Counted from the first letter of the stretch, positions 18,205 to 27,782 are shown. The stretch is DNA of 64,000 bases from Roseomonas sp. OT10 (GCF_020991085.1 NZ_CP087719.1:3802001-3866000), one strand, 5' to 3'. Notes: a model not told the origin generated them from the letters alone. Translations and numbers: made by a program.

Positions 18205-20052
18205 ATGCCCATCCGACTCCTCCCCGCCGCCACGGCCGACCGCATCGCGGCCGGCGAGGTGGTGGAGCGCCCGGCGGCGGCGGTGAAGGAGCTGGTGGAG
18301 AACGCGCTGGATGCCGGCGCCACCCGCATCATGGTGGAGATCGAGGGCGGCGGCAGCGAGCGGCTGCTGGTGGAGGATGACGGCGCCGGCATGGGCCCGG
18401 ACGACCTCGCCCTCTGCGTCGAGCGCCACGCGACCTCCAAGCTGCCGGACGAGGCGACGCTGTTCCGCATCGCGACGCTGGGCTTCCGTGGCGAGGCGCT
18501 GCCCTCGATCGGGGCGGTGTCGCGGCTGACCATCACCTCCCGCCCGCGGGGCGGGGAGGCCCATGCCATCGCCGTGGAAGGCGGGCGCAAGGCGGAGGTG
18601 GTGCCCGCCTCCGGCGCCCCGGGCACCCGCGTCGAGGTGCGCGACCTGTTCTTCGCCACGCCGGCGCGCCGGAAGTTCCTGCGCCAGCCGCGCAGCGAGT
18701 CGGACGCGGCGGTGGAGGCGGTGCGGCGCCTCGCCCTCGCTTGGCCGGGCGTGGGCTTCCGCGTCGCCGTGGAGGGGCGCACCGTCCTGGACCTGCCGCC
18801 CGCCGACCGCCCCGGCCGGGTGGCCGCCCTGCTGGGCGAGGAGTTCGCCGCCCAGGCCCTGGCGGTGCACGGGGCCTGGGACGGGCTGGCGCTGGACGGG
18901 CTGGCCGGCCCGCCGACCCTCTCCCGCGCCTCCGCCGCCGAGCAGCACCTGGTGGTCAACCGCCGCCCGGTGCGCGACCCGATGCTGCGCGCCGCGCTGC
19001 GGGTGGCCTATCGCGACGTGATGATGGCCGGGCGGCACCCGATCGCCGCGCTGTTCGTGGAGGTCGATCCCGAGGCGGTGGACGTGAACGTCCACCCGAT
19101 GAAGACGGAGCTGCGCTTCCGCGATTCGGGCGCGGTGCGCGGCGCGATGATCGCGGCGCTGCGCCGGGCGCTGTCCGGCGGGGCGGGCGAGGGCGCCATG
19201 CCGGTCGGGCTGACGGGCGGGCTGGCGGCGATGGTGCGCGGTTGGCAGCGGCCGGACCCGGCGCCCGGCCGAGGCGCGGAGGCGCCGGCGGGCTTCGCCG
19301 AATCCGGCGCGCTCTTCGCCGCCGGGCCGGGCGCCGCGCCGTTCCGGGCGCCGCCGGCCCAGGCCGGGCTCGCGCTGCCGCCGCGCCGCGTCGCGCCGCC
19401 GGACGCCCCGCCCCAGCTGGTGCCCGCGGTGTCCCCCGAGGCCGCGCCCCCGGGGGCCGTCGACGAGGATGGGCCGCTGGGCCGGCCCTTCGCGCAGTTG
19501 CTCGACACCTACATCCTGGCCGAGGCGCCCGACGGTGCGCTGGTGCTGGTGGACCAGCACGCCGCGCATGAGCGGCTGACGCAGGAGCGGCTGCACGCCC
19601 AGATGGTCGCCGGTGGCGTCCGTTCGCAGCCGCTGCTCCTGCCCGCGGTGGTGGACATGGCCCCGGCCCGCGCCGCGCGCCTGCTGGACGCCGCGGCGAC
19701 GCTGGAGCGCCTGGGGCTGGAGATCGAGGGGTTCGGCCCCGGGGCCGTGCTCGTCCGGGCGCTTCCCGCGCTGCTCGGTGCCCCGGAGCCGGCGCCGTTG
19801 CTGGCCGACCTCGCCGACCTGCTGGCCGAGGGCCGCGGGGCGGAGGCGCTGGAGGCGCGGCTGGATGCCGCCATCGCCCGCTTGGCCTGCCATGGCAGCG
19901 TCCGCGCGGGACGCCGGCTGAACGGGGCGGAGATGGCGGCGCTGCTGCGGAGCATGGAGGCGACCCCGCGCGCGGCCACCTGCAGCCACGGCCGGCCGAC
20001 CTTCCTGAAGCTGGACAAGGTGGCGCTGGAAAAGCTGTTCGGCCGGCGATAG
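18205..20052 (+). CDS. mutL: DNA mismatch repair protein MutL
   Basis: MutL links MutS mismatch recognition to strand incision. The protein is 615 residues. The N-terminal GHKL ATPase motifs are complete: ELVENALDAGA, DDGAGM, HATSKL and TLGFRGEALPSIGAVS. A Pro/Ala linker spans about 320-420. The C-terminal domain carries the metal-dependent endonuclease motif DQHAAHERLTQE starting at Asp450, plus the ACHGSVRAG and CSHGRPT zinc-site motifs (Cys593). It is therefore an endonuclease-type MutL, as expected where MutH is absent. Confidence 0.97.
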   Translation: MPIRLLPAATADRIAAGEVVERPAAAVKELVENALDAGATRIMVEIEGGGSERLLVEDDGAGMGPDDLALCVERHATSKLPDEATLFRIATLGFRGEALPSIGAVSRLTITSRPRGGEAHAIAVEGGRKAEVVPASGAPGTRVEVRDLFFATPARRKFLRQPRSESDAAVEAVRRLALAWPGVGFRVAVEGRTVLDLPPADRPGRVAALLGEEFAAQALAVHGAWDGLALDGLAGPPTLSRASAAEQHLVVNRRPVRDPMLRAALRVAYRDVMMAGRHPIAALFVEVDPEAVDVNVHPMKTELRFRDSGAVRGAMIAALRRALSGGAGEGAMPVGLTGGLAAMVRGWQRPDPAPGRGAEAPAGFAESGALFAAGPGAAPFRAPPAQAGLALPPRRVAPPDAPPQLVPAVSPEAAPPGAVDEDGPLGRPFAQLLDTYILAEAPDGALVLVDQHAAHERLTQERLHAQMVAGGVRSQPLLLPAVVDMAPARAARLLDAAATLERLGLEIEGFGPGAVLVRALPALLGAPEPAPLLADLADLLAEGRGAEALEARLDAAIARLACHGSVRAGRRLNGAEMAALLRSMEATPRAATCSHGRPTFLKLDKVALEKLFGRR

Positions 20053-20587
20053 CTCCCGACCGGACCGCATCATACGAACGGTGCGATGCCTTGATCTGCG
20101 CCGGCGTGGCTGGCGCCCGTGGCCCGGGGGCAAGGCGCTGCCTCGCCCCCGTACCCCCACTCCGCCAGGAGCAAAGCCCCTGGACCCGAGGGGCGCTGCC
20201 GCGCGGATGACTGTGACGGGGTCGAGACGCCGAGGAGCATGGCTCCTCGGCGGGACCGGCCTCCGCTCGCGCTGACGCCTCTGATGTTTCTTTCAGAGTT
20301 CCGCCTGTCCGCGTTCCGTCAGGGTCCAGCCCGCAGGCTGACGGTCACCCGAAGCACCAGACTCCCAGCGGGGTCCGGGGCCCGCTCGTGGCCCCGGCAG
20401 GGGAGGGTCCGGGACGGGGATCGACCCACGGCGTCGATGCCGCAGGCCGGTGTCCCCTCCCGGTCCCACGCCCCGACACGCCAGTACGACGGGTCAGGTC
20501 GTCACGCCGTCGGGATCAGGCCGCGCCGGCCGCGATGCCCTCCGGCCCGGGGGTCTCCCGCGGTCTCGGGGATCAGGGCGTGCCGTC
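20053..20587. other. Intergenic region between mutL and the metallohydrolase gene
   Basis: Roughly 535 bases lie between two converging genes. Most of it (about 20,112-20,471) is repeat copy B in inverted orientation. The remainder, about 20,472-20,587, shows no ORF with a ribosome site and no clear terminator with a T-run. Confidence 0.6.
20112..20471 (-). repeat. Dispersed composite intergenic repeat, copy B (inverted)
   Basis: Read on the minus strand it has the same block order as copies A and C. The outer segment CGTGGGACCGGGAGGGGAC is shared with copy C. The middle block includes CAGCCTGCGGGCTG and GACAGGCGGAACTCTGAAA. The GAGGAGCCATGCTCCTC palindrome follows, and then the terminal hairpins. 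The terminal hairpin has arms GGGGGCAAGGC (20,126-20,136) and GCCTCGCCCCC (20,140-20,150). It starts about 60 bases after the mutL stop. Confidence 0.85.
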
Positions 20588-21748
20588 CTACGCCGCGGCG
20601 AAGGCGTCGGCCTCGCGCGAATGCCACCAGCGGCCGTTCAGCACCACGCCCTCCGATACGATCTTCCGGTCGCCGATCAGGTGCTCGCCCGTCGCGTCCA
20701 CGTAGTCGAACTCGCCTTCCGGCACGGAGAGGACGGTGGCGTCGCCCACGCTGCCGGGCCGCAGGCTGCCCAGCTCCGGCCGTTGCAGCGCGCGCGCCGC
20801 CTCGACGGTCGAGCGCGCGATCACCTCCTCCAGCGGCATGCCCATGCAGAGGAACTTCGACATGGTCGTCACTTGGTCGAAGGCCGGGCCGTTGATGCAC
20901 AGCGCGTGCACGTCGGAGGAGATGGTGTCCGGCGGGAAGCCGTTGGCCAGCATGGCGCGGGCCGTCTTGAAGGCGAAGCTGCCCTGGCCGTGGCCGATGT
21001 CGAAGATCACCCCGCGCTCGCGCGCCGCCAGCACCACGTCCTTCACCCTTCCCTGCGCGGTGATGGGCGCGTTGGGGAAGGGGCGGAAGCAGTGGGTGAG
21101 GATGTCGCCCGGGCGCAGCCGGTTCACCACCTCCTCGTAGGAGGGCGGCGGGTGGTCGATATGCGCCATCAGCGGCATGCCGACCTCGTCCGCCACCTGC
21201 AAGGCGATGTCGAGCGGCACGGTGCCGGAATTGCCCGAGGCGTGCAGCCCCACGCGCACCTTGATGCCCACGATCACGTCGCGGTTGGCATCCGCCACCT
21301 GCACCGCCTCGATGGGGTTCATCAGCCGCAGGTCGCCGCTCTCGCCCACCATCACCCGCTTGGAGAAGCCGAAGATGCCGGCATGCGAGACGTGCAGGTA
21401 GGCGAGGATGCGGACCTGGCTGCGCTCGATGACGTGCTTGCGGAAGCCGGGCCAGTTGCCGGGGCCGGCGCTGCCGGTGTCGATGGCCGTGGTCACGCCG
21501 GAGAGGCGGCAGAACTCCTCGGCGTTGATGCCCAGCGAGGTGCCGCCGTCATAGACATGGGTGTGCAGGTCGATCAGCCCGGGCGAGACGATGAAGCCCG
21601 AGACGTCGCGGACCTCCGCCCCCGTCCGGTCCAGCCCCTTGCCGACCTTCGCCACCTTGCCGCCGGCGAAGGCGACATCCATCACGCCGTCGATCTTCTG
21701 CGAGGGGTCGATCACCCGCCCGCCGGTGAGGATGAGGTCGAAGGCCAT
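20588..21748 (-). CDS. Amidohydrolase/deacetylase-family metallohydrolase
   Basis: The protein is 386 residues, of the amidohydrolase superfamily and dihydroorotase-like. It has the metal ligands in order: HTH in GLIDLHTHVYDGG, a candidate carboxylated lysine in GIKVRVGLHA, His in AHIDHPPPS, His in LTHCFRP, and Asp in ISSDVHALC. The N-terminal LILTGGRVIDPSQKIDG and C-terminal LRPGSVGDATVL form the usual small beta domain. Related proteins are annotated as amidohydrolase/deacetylase metallohydrolases, some acting on N-acetylated or cyclic amide substrates. The substrate cannot be told here. No operon partner is visible. Confidence 0.88.
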   Translation of the reverse strand: MAFDLILTGGRVIDPSQKIDGVMDVAFAGGKVAKVGKGLDRTGAEVRDVSGFIVSPGLIDLHTHVYDGGTSLGINAEEFCRLSGVTTAIDTGSAGPGNWPGFRKHVIERSQVRILAYLHVSHAGIFGFSKRVMVGESGDLRLMNPIEAVQVADANRDVIVGIKVRVGLHASGNSGTVPLDIALQVADEVGMPLMAHIDHPPPSYEEVVNRLRPGDILTHCFRPFPNAPITAQGRVKDVVLAARERGVIFDIGHGQGSFAFKTARAMLANGFPPDTISSDVHALCINGPAFDQVTTMSKFLCMGMPLEEVIARSTVEAARALQRPELGSLRPGSVGDATVLSVPEGEFDYVDATGEHLIGDRKIVSEGVVLNGRWWHSREADAFAAA

Positions 21749-21876
21749 GCGTGGGCTCCCGGAAGGTCAGCAAGGGCGACAGGCTAGAGCAGGTCGCCGC
21801 GGGGCGACACGCCCCGGGCCCGGGGGGCAGCGCCGCATCGGGCGCCACTGGCACGGCACCCGTGGCGAGGGGAAGA

Positions 21877-22092
21877 TCGGAAGCGGTCCGGGCGGCCGCG
21901 GCCTGCGGCCATGCGGTGTTCGGCCTGCATCGGATCGATGCCTGGACCCTGCCGGGCAACGCGCCCTCGGAGCGGGTCCTGGCCAAGGCAGGCTTCCGTT
22001 TCGAGGGGCAGTTGCGGGAGAGGGCCTACTTCAAGGGACACTTCCACGACTTCCGGATCTTCGCACGGCTCGACGGCGACCCACCGGGCTGA
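21877..22092 (+). pseudogene. Truncated GNAT (RimJ-like) acetyltransferase remnant
   Basis: The last ~72 codons read as the C-terminal third of a RimJ/RimL-type GNAT: EAVRAAAACGHAVFGLHRID, then GNAPSERVLAKAGFRFEGQL and YFKGHFHDFRIFARL. Upstream, the same frame loses all resemblance and runs into the metallohydrolase promoter region, so the N-terminal two thirds of a ~180-residue enzyme is missing. An ATG at 21751 keeps the frame open for 113 codons, but the first 42 are unrelated Gly/Ala-rich sequence. I read this as a decayed gene rather than an active enzyme. Confidence 0.7.
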
Positions 22093-22220
22093 AGCACCCC
22101 ATCGGAGACAGGCCTGGCGATGCCCCAAGGCCGTCCCGGTCCGTCGCGCCCCGCCCCCGCCAGCCCCCCCCACCAGCCAGCCTCTGCGCCCGGACGGCAC
22201 GCCGGATCGGCGCCCCGGGA

Positions 22221-23072
22221 TCAGCCGCCCTGGCCGGAAGGTCCCGGAACCGGCCCCGGCGTGGCGAGGCCGGGCGGCACCAGCGGGGCGACGCCGAACA
22301 GTTCGAACACCTCCGCATACCCTTGCGGCTGGAGGAGGCGTGCCGCCGCGACGTCGCCAGTGGCGCCCGCCCGCACGGCCAGGACCCAGCCGCTCAGGGC
22401 ATACTCCAGCGGCCAGGGGGAGTGCGGACCCTGCCGGCGGCCGAACGCCGCGAGATCGCGCTCCGCCCGCGACAGGTCGCCGGCCGCCAGCCCCAGCCCC
22501 GCGCTGACCAGCAGCGCGTAGCCGGTGGTCCGGCCCGCGTACTCCGCGCCCTCGGCGGCGCGGTCGCAGGCCCGCACCGCCCCCGCGCGGTCCCCGAGCC
22601 GGAAGCGCACCGCGCAGAGGTCCGCCAGCACGTCGCGCGGCACGTCGGAGGGTCGCGACGACTCGATCCGCTGCAGCTCGGCCAGCGCCCCGGGCAGGTC
22701 GCCCGCCGCGCGGCGGAGATGGGCGCGCAGGTGCCCGCTCTCCGGGATCAGGGCGAGGGCCCCGGCGAGGTCGCCGCCCGCCGCGCGCCGCCGCGCCTCG
22801 GCTTCCGCGGCCCGGCGGGATCGCCGCGCCGCGGCCGCCGCCGGGGGGCCCGAACCCGGCCCGAAATCCAGCTGCATCGTGCAGGACCGCGTCCCCGGAC
22901 CGGCATAGCCGCACGGCGCGAGGGAGAGGATGTAGTCGGACAGGCGCGGCGGCGGGGCCGTCGCCGTCCCGCTCTGGGCCGCCGCCCCTCCGGACCAGGA
23001 CGGCACCGCCAGCAGGCCCAGGCAGAGCAGCCGGCACAGTCGACCCGCGATCGGCCCGGACCGCGGGGGCAT
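22221..23072 (-). CDS. Secreted TPR-like hypothetical protein
   Basis: The 283-residue product begins at the ATG at 23072, sharing one base with the stop of the upstream oxidoreductase (TGATG). A signal peptide is evident (LLCLGLLAVPSWSGGAAA, cleavage before QSG). The mature part has Cys residues near the start (APCGYAG, RSCTMQ) and then helical, TPR-like alanine-rich repeats such as GDLAGALALIPES and GDLPGALAELQRIES. I recognise no specific family. It is probably a periplasmic scaffold protein. Confidence 0.75.
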   Translation of the reverse strand: MPPRSGPIAGRLCRLLCLGLLAVPSWSGGAAAQSGTATAPPPRLSDYILSLAPCGYAGPGTRSCTMQLDFGPGSGPPAAAAARRSRRAAEAEARRRAAGGDLAGALALIPESGHLRAHLRRAAGDLPGALAELQRIESSRPSDVPRDVLADLCAVRFRLGDRAGAVRACDRAAEGAEYAGRTTGYALLVSAGLGLAAGDLSRAERDLAAFGRRQGPHSPWPLEYALSGWVLAVRAGATGDVAAARLLQPQGYAEVFELFGVAPLVPPGLATPGPVPGPSGQGG

Positions 23073-24082
23073 CAGCCCGCCCCCTTCGCCCGCGCCAGGA
23101 TGCGGTCCACCCAGCGCTGCGATTCCAGCGCCTCCGCCCCCGTCACCCTGGGGGGGCGGCCGTCGCGGATCGCGTCCAGCACGTCGGCGATCAGCCCGCG
23201 ATGCGCGTCGTGCGGGAAGTCCATGATGCTCGCCCCGCTGCCGGTCGGCCCCTCCGCCGCCACGCGCTCCTCGCGCCCGTCCACCCAGCGCACCTCCAGC
23301 GCGCCGCCGACCAGGGAAGCGGCGCCGAGGCGGCCCATCACCTCGATCCGCTCCGGCTGGCCGGGCGGGAAGGCGGTGGTCGCCATCAGCGTCCCCGGCG
23401 CGCCGTTGCCCAGGCGCAGCAGGGCGGCGACGTAGTCCTCCGTCTCCATGCGGTGCAGGCCGGTGGTGCGGGATTGGGCCGCGGTGACCTCGGCGATCCC
23501 GACCAGGGAGCGGAACAGGTCCAGCGTGTGGATCGCCTGGGTCAGCAGCACGCCGCCGCCGTCGCGCGCCAGCGTCCCGCGCCCCGGCTCGTCGTAATAG
23601 GCCTGCGGCCGCCACCAGGGCACGGTCATCGAGGCCGCCTCGACCTCCCCCAGCGCCCCCTCCGCCAGCAGCGCGCGCAGGCGCAGGCTGGCCGGGCGGA
23701 AGCGGTGCTGGAGCATCACGGCGAGCGTCCGGCCGGCGCGCTCCGCCGCCGCGACCAGCGCCTCGCCACGCGCGGCCGTCAGCTCCAGCGGCTTCTCCAC
23801 CAGCACGTGCTTGCCGGCGGCGAGCGCCCGTTCCGCGACCTCCAGATGGGCTGCGGGCGGGGTGAGGACGAGGACGAGCGACACGCGCGGGTCGGAGAGG
23901 GCGGCGTCGATGTCGGTGGTGGTGGGAAAGCCGGGGAAGTCCCGCGCGAAGGCGGCCAGCCGCTCCGGCGTGCGGCTGGCCGCCCAGACCACCTCCGCCT
24001 GGCCAGCCAGGTCGCGCAGGCTGCGCGCATGCGGCTGGACCGCCGGGCCCAGCCCGATGATGGCGACGCCGGTTCGCGTCAT
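23072..24082 (-). CDS. Gfo/Idh/MocA-family NAD(P)-dependent oxidoreductase
   Basis: These enzymes oxidise or reduce sugars, inositols and related compounds. The start is placed at the ATG at 24082, where MTRTGVAIIGLG gives the Rossmann GxGxxx motif at the N-terminus; a longer frame begins at 24172 but adds a non-homologous stretch. The protein is 336 residues. The family signature EKPLELTAARGEAL with the catalytic lysine is present at about 90-105, followed by the alpha/beta C-terminal domain with DGGGVLLTQAIHTLDLF. The substrate is not predictable. It overlaps the downstream TPR-like gene by one base. Confidence 0.9.
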   Translation of the reverse strand: MTRTGVAIIGLGPAVQPHARSLRDLAGQAEVVWAASRTPERLAAFARDFPGFPTTTDIDAALSDPRVSLVLVLTPPAAHLEVAERALAAGKHVLVEKPLELTAARGEALVAAAERAGRTLAVMLQHRFRPASLRLRALLAEGALGEVEAASMTVPWWRPQAYYDEPGRGTLARDGGGVLLTQAIHTLDLFRSLVGIAEVTAAQSRTTGLHRMETEDYVAALLRLGNGAPGTLMATTAFPPGQPERIEVMGRLGAASLVGGALEVRWVDGREERVAAEGPTGSGASIMDFPHDAHRGLIADVLDAIRDGRPPRVTGAEALESQRWVDRILARAKGAG

Positions 24083-24305
24083 GGCATTTCCCCGAAGGAT
24101 CGCAAGGGGCAGGGTAGGCCGAACCGGACCCGTGCCGCGATCCCAACCGTCACGCAAGCGGGTCACGTCCACCGTTGCGACCGCCTGCCATGAGCCGAAG
24201 CGGCCTCTACCCTGCCGGTCGCATCCATCCGGGAGGACGAAACCGCGACGCGGCAGGGCGGCCGCGTCAGGTGATCGTTAAGCATGGGACAGGCATGCTC
24301 ATCCC

Positions 24306-25016
24306 GTGAATCCCATCGGCTCCGGCTCCGCTCTCATCGTCTTCGCGACAGCCAAGGAGGCCCAAGAGGCCAGGGCCGCGATTGACGCGGCCGCACCCCC
24401 GTTGCAAGCCGGCGGCATCGCCCAGGGAGCGTCAGGCGGCGGGTCGGGCACCTTCACGACCCGGGAGCTGGGGCAGATCCTGTCCGCGCTGAGCCCAGCC
24501 GTGGAGAACCAGGATGAGAACGGCAAGGCGCGGTTCGTTGGCGACATCCTTGCTAACCTCTCCGCGAGGCGTTCCGCCGGCGAGGCAACGTTCATGGTCG
24601 CGGCGTTCTTCCCCGGAGGCGCCAGCATCATCTCGATGCGGTCCCCCAGCGAACTGGCAGCGGCGCTTGCGTCGGACGATCCCGGGTCGCTGGGCTCCTT
24701 CATCGACAATGATGGCACCGCCTACTTCGTCCGGGACATGCTGCGCGAAGCCCTTGGCATGCAGACCGGCCCCACCCCGGGGGACGGCTTCACCGCATGG
24801 GATAGCCGCGACGCCATCGCCGCTGCGATCGCCGAAATGTTGGCAGACGCCGCAGAGAAGGAAGGAGAGGGCTTGGCGGCGATCCGGGCGACCAGCAAGC
24901 CGGCCGACCTGGGCGGCATGGCGGGAGGCGGGGTCGGCATCGTGAGCCTCGCCGCCAGGGCGCCGACCGGAACCAGCCCGCCGGGGTCGCCCCTCCTGCT
25001 CGATCTCGCCGTTTGA
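24306..25016 (+). CDS. Orphan hypothetical protein, acidic and alanine-rich
   Basis: The 236-residue frame has a normal protein-like pattern with alternating hydrophobic and polar segments, such as GQILSALSPAVENQDENGK, GEATFMVAAFFPGGASIIS and TAYFVRDMLREALG. There is no signal peptide or membrane helix. I recognise no domain. Codon use is less extreme in GC3 than that of its neighbours (for example ACA, GTT, ATT codons near the start), which would fit recent acquisition. It converges on pgi 21 bases away. The start is the ATG at 24306; no strong ribosome site is seen. Confidence 0.6.
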   Translation: MNPIGSGSALIVFATAKEAQEARAAIDAAAPPLQAGGIAQGASGGGSGTFTTRELGQILSALSPAVENQDENGKARFVGDILANLSARRSAGEATFMVAAFFPGGASIISMRSPSELAAALASDDPGSLGSFIDNDGTAYFVRDMLREALGMQTGPTPGDGFTAWDSRDAIAAAIAEMLADAAEKEGEGLAAIRATSKPADLGGMAGGGVGIVSLAARAPTGTSPPGSPLLLDLAV

Positions 25017-25037
25017 TCTCCCGCCGCGCCGGCCGTT

Positions 25038-26648
25038 CTACCCCCGCGCCCCTTCCGGCCAGAGCCGACCCAGCTCCGCGATCAGCGCGGCGGTGGAACC
25101 GTCATGCTGCTTCGGCGTGCCGCCCGACAGCTCCGGCAGGATGACGCTGGCGAGCTGCTTGCCCAGCTCCACCCCCCACTGGTCGAAGGCGTTCACGCCC
25201 CACAGCGCGCCGAGGCAGAAGACCTTGTTCTCGTACAGCGCGACGAGCTGGCCGAGGGTGAAGGGCGTGAGCGTCTCCAGCAGGATCGTGGTGCTGGGCC
25301 GGTCGCCGGGGAAGAGACGGTGCGGCAGCAGCGCCTCGACCTGCGCCTCGCTCTTGCCGGCAGCGAGCATCTCCGCCCGCACCTCTTCCGCGTCGCGGCC
25401 GCGCAGCAGCGCCTCCGCCTGGGCCAGCCCGTTGGCGAGCAGCAGCCGGTGCGCGGCGGCGAAGGAATGGTCCGGCCGCGCGATCAGCACGATGTCGGCC
25501 GGAACCGGCGTGGTACCCTGGTGCAGCAGCTGCATGAAGCTGTGCTGGGCGTTCGTGCCCGGCTCGCCGAAGACCACCGGGCCGGTGGCGCGGGCGACGG
25601 GGGCGCCGTCGAGCGTCACGCGCTTGCCGAGCGATTCCATCTCCACCTGCTGGAGGTGGGCCGCGAAGCGCGACAGGCGCTCGTCATAGGGCAGCACCGC
25701 GCGGGTCGGCAGGCCGAGCCCGTTGACGTGCCACACCTCCGTCAGCGCCAGCAGCAGCGGGAGGTTCCGCTCGTCCGGCGCGGTGAGGAAGTGCTCGTCC
25801 ATCGCCCGCGCGCCGGCGAGGAGCTGCGCGAAGACCTCCCAGCCGCAGGACAGGGCGATGACGAGGCCGACCGCCGACCACAGGCTGAAGCGCCCGCCCA
25901 CCCAGTCGCGGAAGCCGAAGACCTGGCCCGCCGGCACGCCGAAGGCCGCGGTCGCCTGGAGATTGGTGGACAGCGCGACGAGCTGCGCATCCCCCGCCTC
26001 GCCCAGCGCGTTGCGCAGCCAGTCGCGCACGAGGTGCGCGTTGGACATGGTCTCGGCGGTGGTGAAGGTCTTCGACGCCACCAGCACCAGCGTCCGCGCC
26101 GGGTCGAGCTGCTGCCGCAGCGCGTCCCAGGCATGGCCATCGGCGTTGGACAGGAAATGCGCCCGCATCGGGCTATCCGGCTTGTGCAGCGCGCGCACCG
26201 CCATCAGCGGCCCGAGGTCGGAGCCGCCGATGCCGATGTTCAGCACGTCGGTGAAGCGTCCCTCCGCATGGATGCGCTTCGTGAAGGCGGCCATCGCGTC
26301 CAGCGTGTCGTGGACGGTGGCCGAGGCATCCTCCGCCCCGTCGCGGAAGCTGCCGCGCGGCGCGCGCAGCGCCATGTGCAGCACGGCGCGGTCCTCGGTG
26401 GCGTTGATGTGTGCCCCCTCCGCCATGGCGCGTCGCTGCCCCGCCACGTCGCGCGCCTTCGCCAGCGCCAGCAGCGCCTCCATCGCCTCCGGGCCGATCG
26501 AGGTCTTGGCGATGTCCAGGCGGATGCCGTCGGCGGTGAAGGCGAAGCGCCGTGCCCGTTCCGGATCGGCGACGAAGAGCGGCCGGATGGCCGAGGCGCC
26601 CGGCGCACGCGCCAGGGATTCGAGACGGGCCCAGGCGTCCTGCGTCAT
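25038..26648 (-). CDS. pgi: Glucose-6-phosphate isomerase
   Basis: Pgi interconverts glucose-6-phosphate and fructose-6-phosphate. The protein is 536 residues, close to the classical ~550-residue bacterial form. Substrate-binding stretches are present: IGIGGSDLGPLM, VASKTFTTAETM, the signature DWVGGRFSLWSAVGL, and FGEPGTNAQHSFMQLLHQG with the catalytic glutamate and histidine. FDQWGVELGKQLA near the C-terminus carries the conserved lysine. The start ATG is preceded by GAGGAGAG. It stands alone. Confidence 0.97.
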   Translation of the reverse strand: MTQDAWARLESLARAPGASAIRPLFVADPERARRFAFTADGIRLDIAKTSIGPEAMEALLALAKARDVAGQRRAMAEGAHINATEDRAVLHMALRAPRGSFRDGAEDASATVHDTLDAMAAFTKRIHAEGRFTDVLNIGIGGSDLGPLMAVRALHKPDSPMRAHFLSNADGHAWDALRQQLDPARTLVLVASKTFTTAETMSNAHLVRDWLRNALGEAGDAQLVALSTNLQATAAFGVPAGQVFGFRDWVGGRFSLWSAVGLVIALSCGWEVFAQLLAGARAMDEHFLTAPDERNLPLLLALTEVWHVNGLGLPTRAVLPYDERLSRFAAHLQQVEMESLGKRVTLDGAPVARATGPVVFGEPGTNAQHSFMQLLHQGTTPVPADIVLIARPDHSFAAAHRLLLANGLAQAEALLRGRDAEEVRAEMLAAGKSEAQVEALLPHRLFPGDRPSTTILLETLTPFTLGQLVALYENKVFCLGALWGVNAFDQWGVELGKQLASVILPELSGGTPKQHDGSTAALIAELGRLWPEGARG

Positions 26649-26894
26649 CTGCGCTCTCCTCGTCGATCGCGGGGCGAGTATAGGGCGGGTGCGCCGTGTG
26701 GGCGACGGGGGCGTGGCAGGGCATCAACGCGCGAGGCGGCTTATCCCGCCGGAGGTCGCTGACCTCCGGCGACTGGACCCTGTGAAAAACTGTCCCGCGG
26801 CAGCCCAACCGGGTCCAGGACCCGCAGGGTCCTGGCGGATGGGGGGTATCGGGGGGCAAGGCGGAGCCTTCCCCCCGGGCCACGCGCCCGACGC
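26649..26894. other. Region between hbd stop and pgi start, containing repeat copy D
   Basis: The first part next to pgi must hold its leftward promoter, but no clear boxes are visible. Bases about 26,785-26,885 are a partial copy of the dispersed repeat, described separately. Confidence 0.5.
26785..26888 (+). repeat. Dispersed intergenic repeat, copy D (3' part only)
   Basis: This copy keeps the block CTGTCCCGCGGCAGC (shared with copy C) and both terminal hairpins. The first hairpin is CCAGGACCC-GCA-GGGTCCTGG, perfectly paired. The second has arms GGGGGGCAAGGC and GCCTTCCCCCC. It ends in GGGCCACGCGCCCGACG and reaches to within a few bases of the hbd stop codon. The upstream blocks of copies A to C are absent. 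Confidence 0.8.
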
Positions 26895-27782
26895 TCAGCG
26901 CGTCGGCTTCGGCGGGTCCTGGCCGTAGTCGTAGAAGCCCTTGCCGGTCTTGCGGCCGTACCAGCCGGCCTCGACGTACTTCACCAGCAGCGGGCAGGGC
27001 CGGTACTTGCTGTCCGACAGCCCCTCGTAGAGCACGCGCATGATGGCGAGGCAGGTGTCGAGGCCGATGAAGTCCGCCAGCTCCAGCGGGCCCATCGGCT
27101 GGTTGGTGCCGAGCTTCATGCCCGTGTCGATGGAGACGACATCGCCCACGCCCTCGTGCAGGGCATAGGCGGCCTCGTTGATCATCGGCAGCAGGATGCG
27201 GTTGACGATGAAGCCGGGGAAGTCCTCGGCCGTCGCCGTGACCTTGCCCAGGCGCTTCGCCAGCGCCTCGACGGCGGCGTGGGTGTCGTCGCTGGTGGCG
27301 ATGCCGCGGATCACCTCGACCAGCTTCATCACCGGCACGGGGTTCATGAAGTGCATGCCGATGAAGCGCTCCGGCCGGTCGGACGCCGCCGCCAGCCGGG
27401 TGATGGAGATGCTGCTGGTGTTGGAGGCGACGATGGCCGAGGGCTTCAGCTTCGGGCAGAGCTCGGCGAAGATCTTCGTCTTCAGCGCCTCGCGCTCGGT
27501 CGCCGCCTCGATGACGATGTCGCATTCGGCGAAGCCGGCATAGTCCGTGCCCGTGATGACGCGGGCGAGCGCGGCGTCGCGGTCCCCGGGCTTCATCTGG
27601 CCCTTCGCGACCTGGCGCTCCATGTTCTTCGCCATGGTGGCGCGGGCCTTCTCCAGCGCCTCGGCGCTGATGTCCACCAGCACCACGGGCAGGCCGGCCA
27701 CCGCGCAGACATGCGCGATGCCGTTGCCCATCTGCCCGGCGCCGATGACGCCGACGCGCTCGACCACCGGGTTGCCGCTCAC
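26895..27782 (-). CDS. hbd: 3-hydroxybutyryl-CoA dehydrogenase
   Basis: The enzyme oxidises (S)-3-hydroxyacyl-CoA or reduces acetoacetyl-CoA, in beta-oxidation-type or PHB-related metabolism. The protein is 295 residues. The N-terminal NAD site is [14 protein letters not shown]. The catalytic His lies in [20 protein letters not shown], and the [16 protein letters not shown] stretch belongs to the C-terminal dimer domain. The start is a GTG at 27782 that overlaps the etfA stop by four bases (GTGA). This gene order with etfBA is common in alphaproteobacteria. Confidence 0.95.
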   Translation of the reverse strand: MSGNPVVERVGVIGAGQMGNGIAHVCAVAGLPVVLVDISAEALEKARATMAKNMERQVAKGQMKPGDRDAALARVITGTDYAGFAECDIVIEAATEREALKTKIFAELCPKLKPSAIVASNTSSISITRLAAASDRPERFIGMHFMNPVPVMKLVEVIRGIATSDDTHAAVEALAKRLGKVTATAEDFPGFIVNRILLPMINEAAYALHEGVGDVVSIDTGMKLGTNQPMGPLELADFIGLDTCLAIMRVLYEGLSDSKYRPCPLLVKYVEAGWYGRKTGKGFYDYGQDPPKPTR

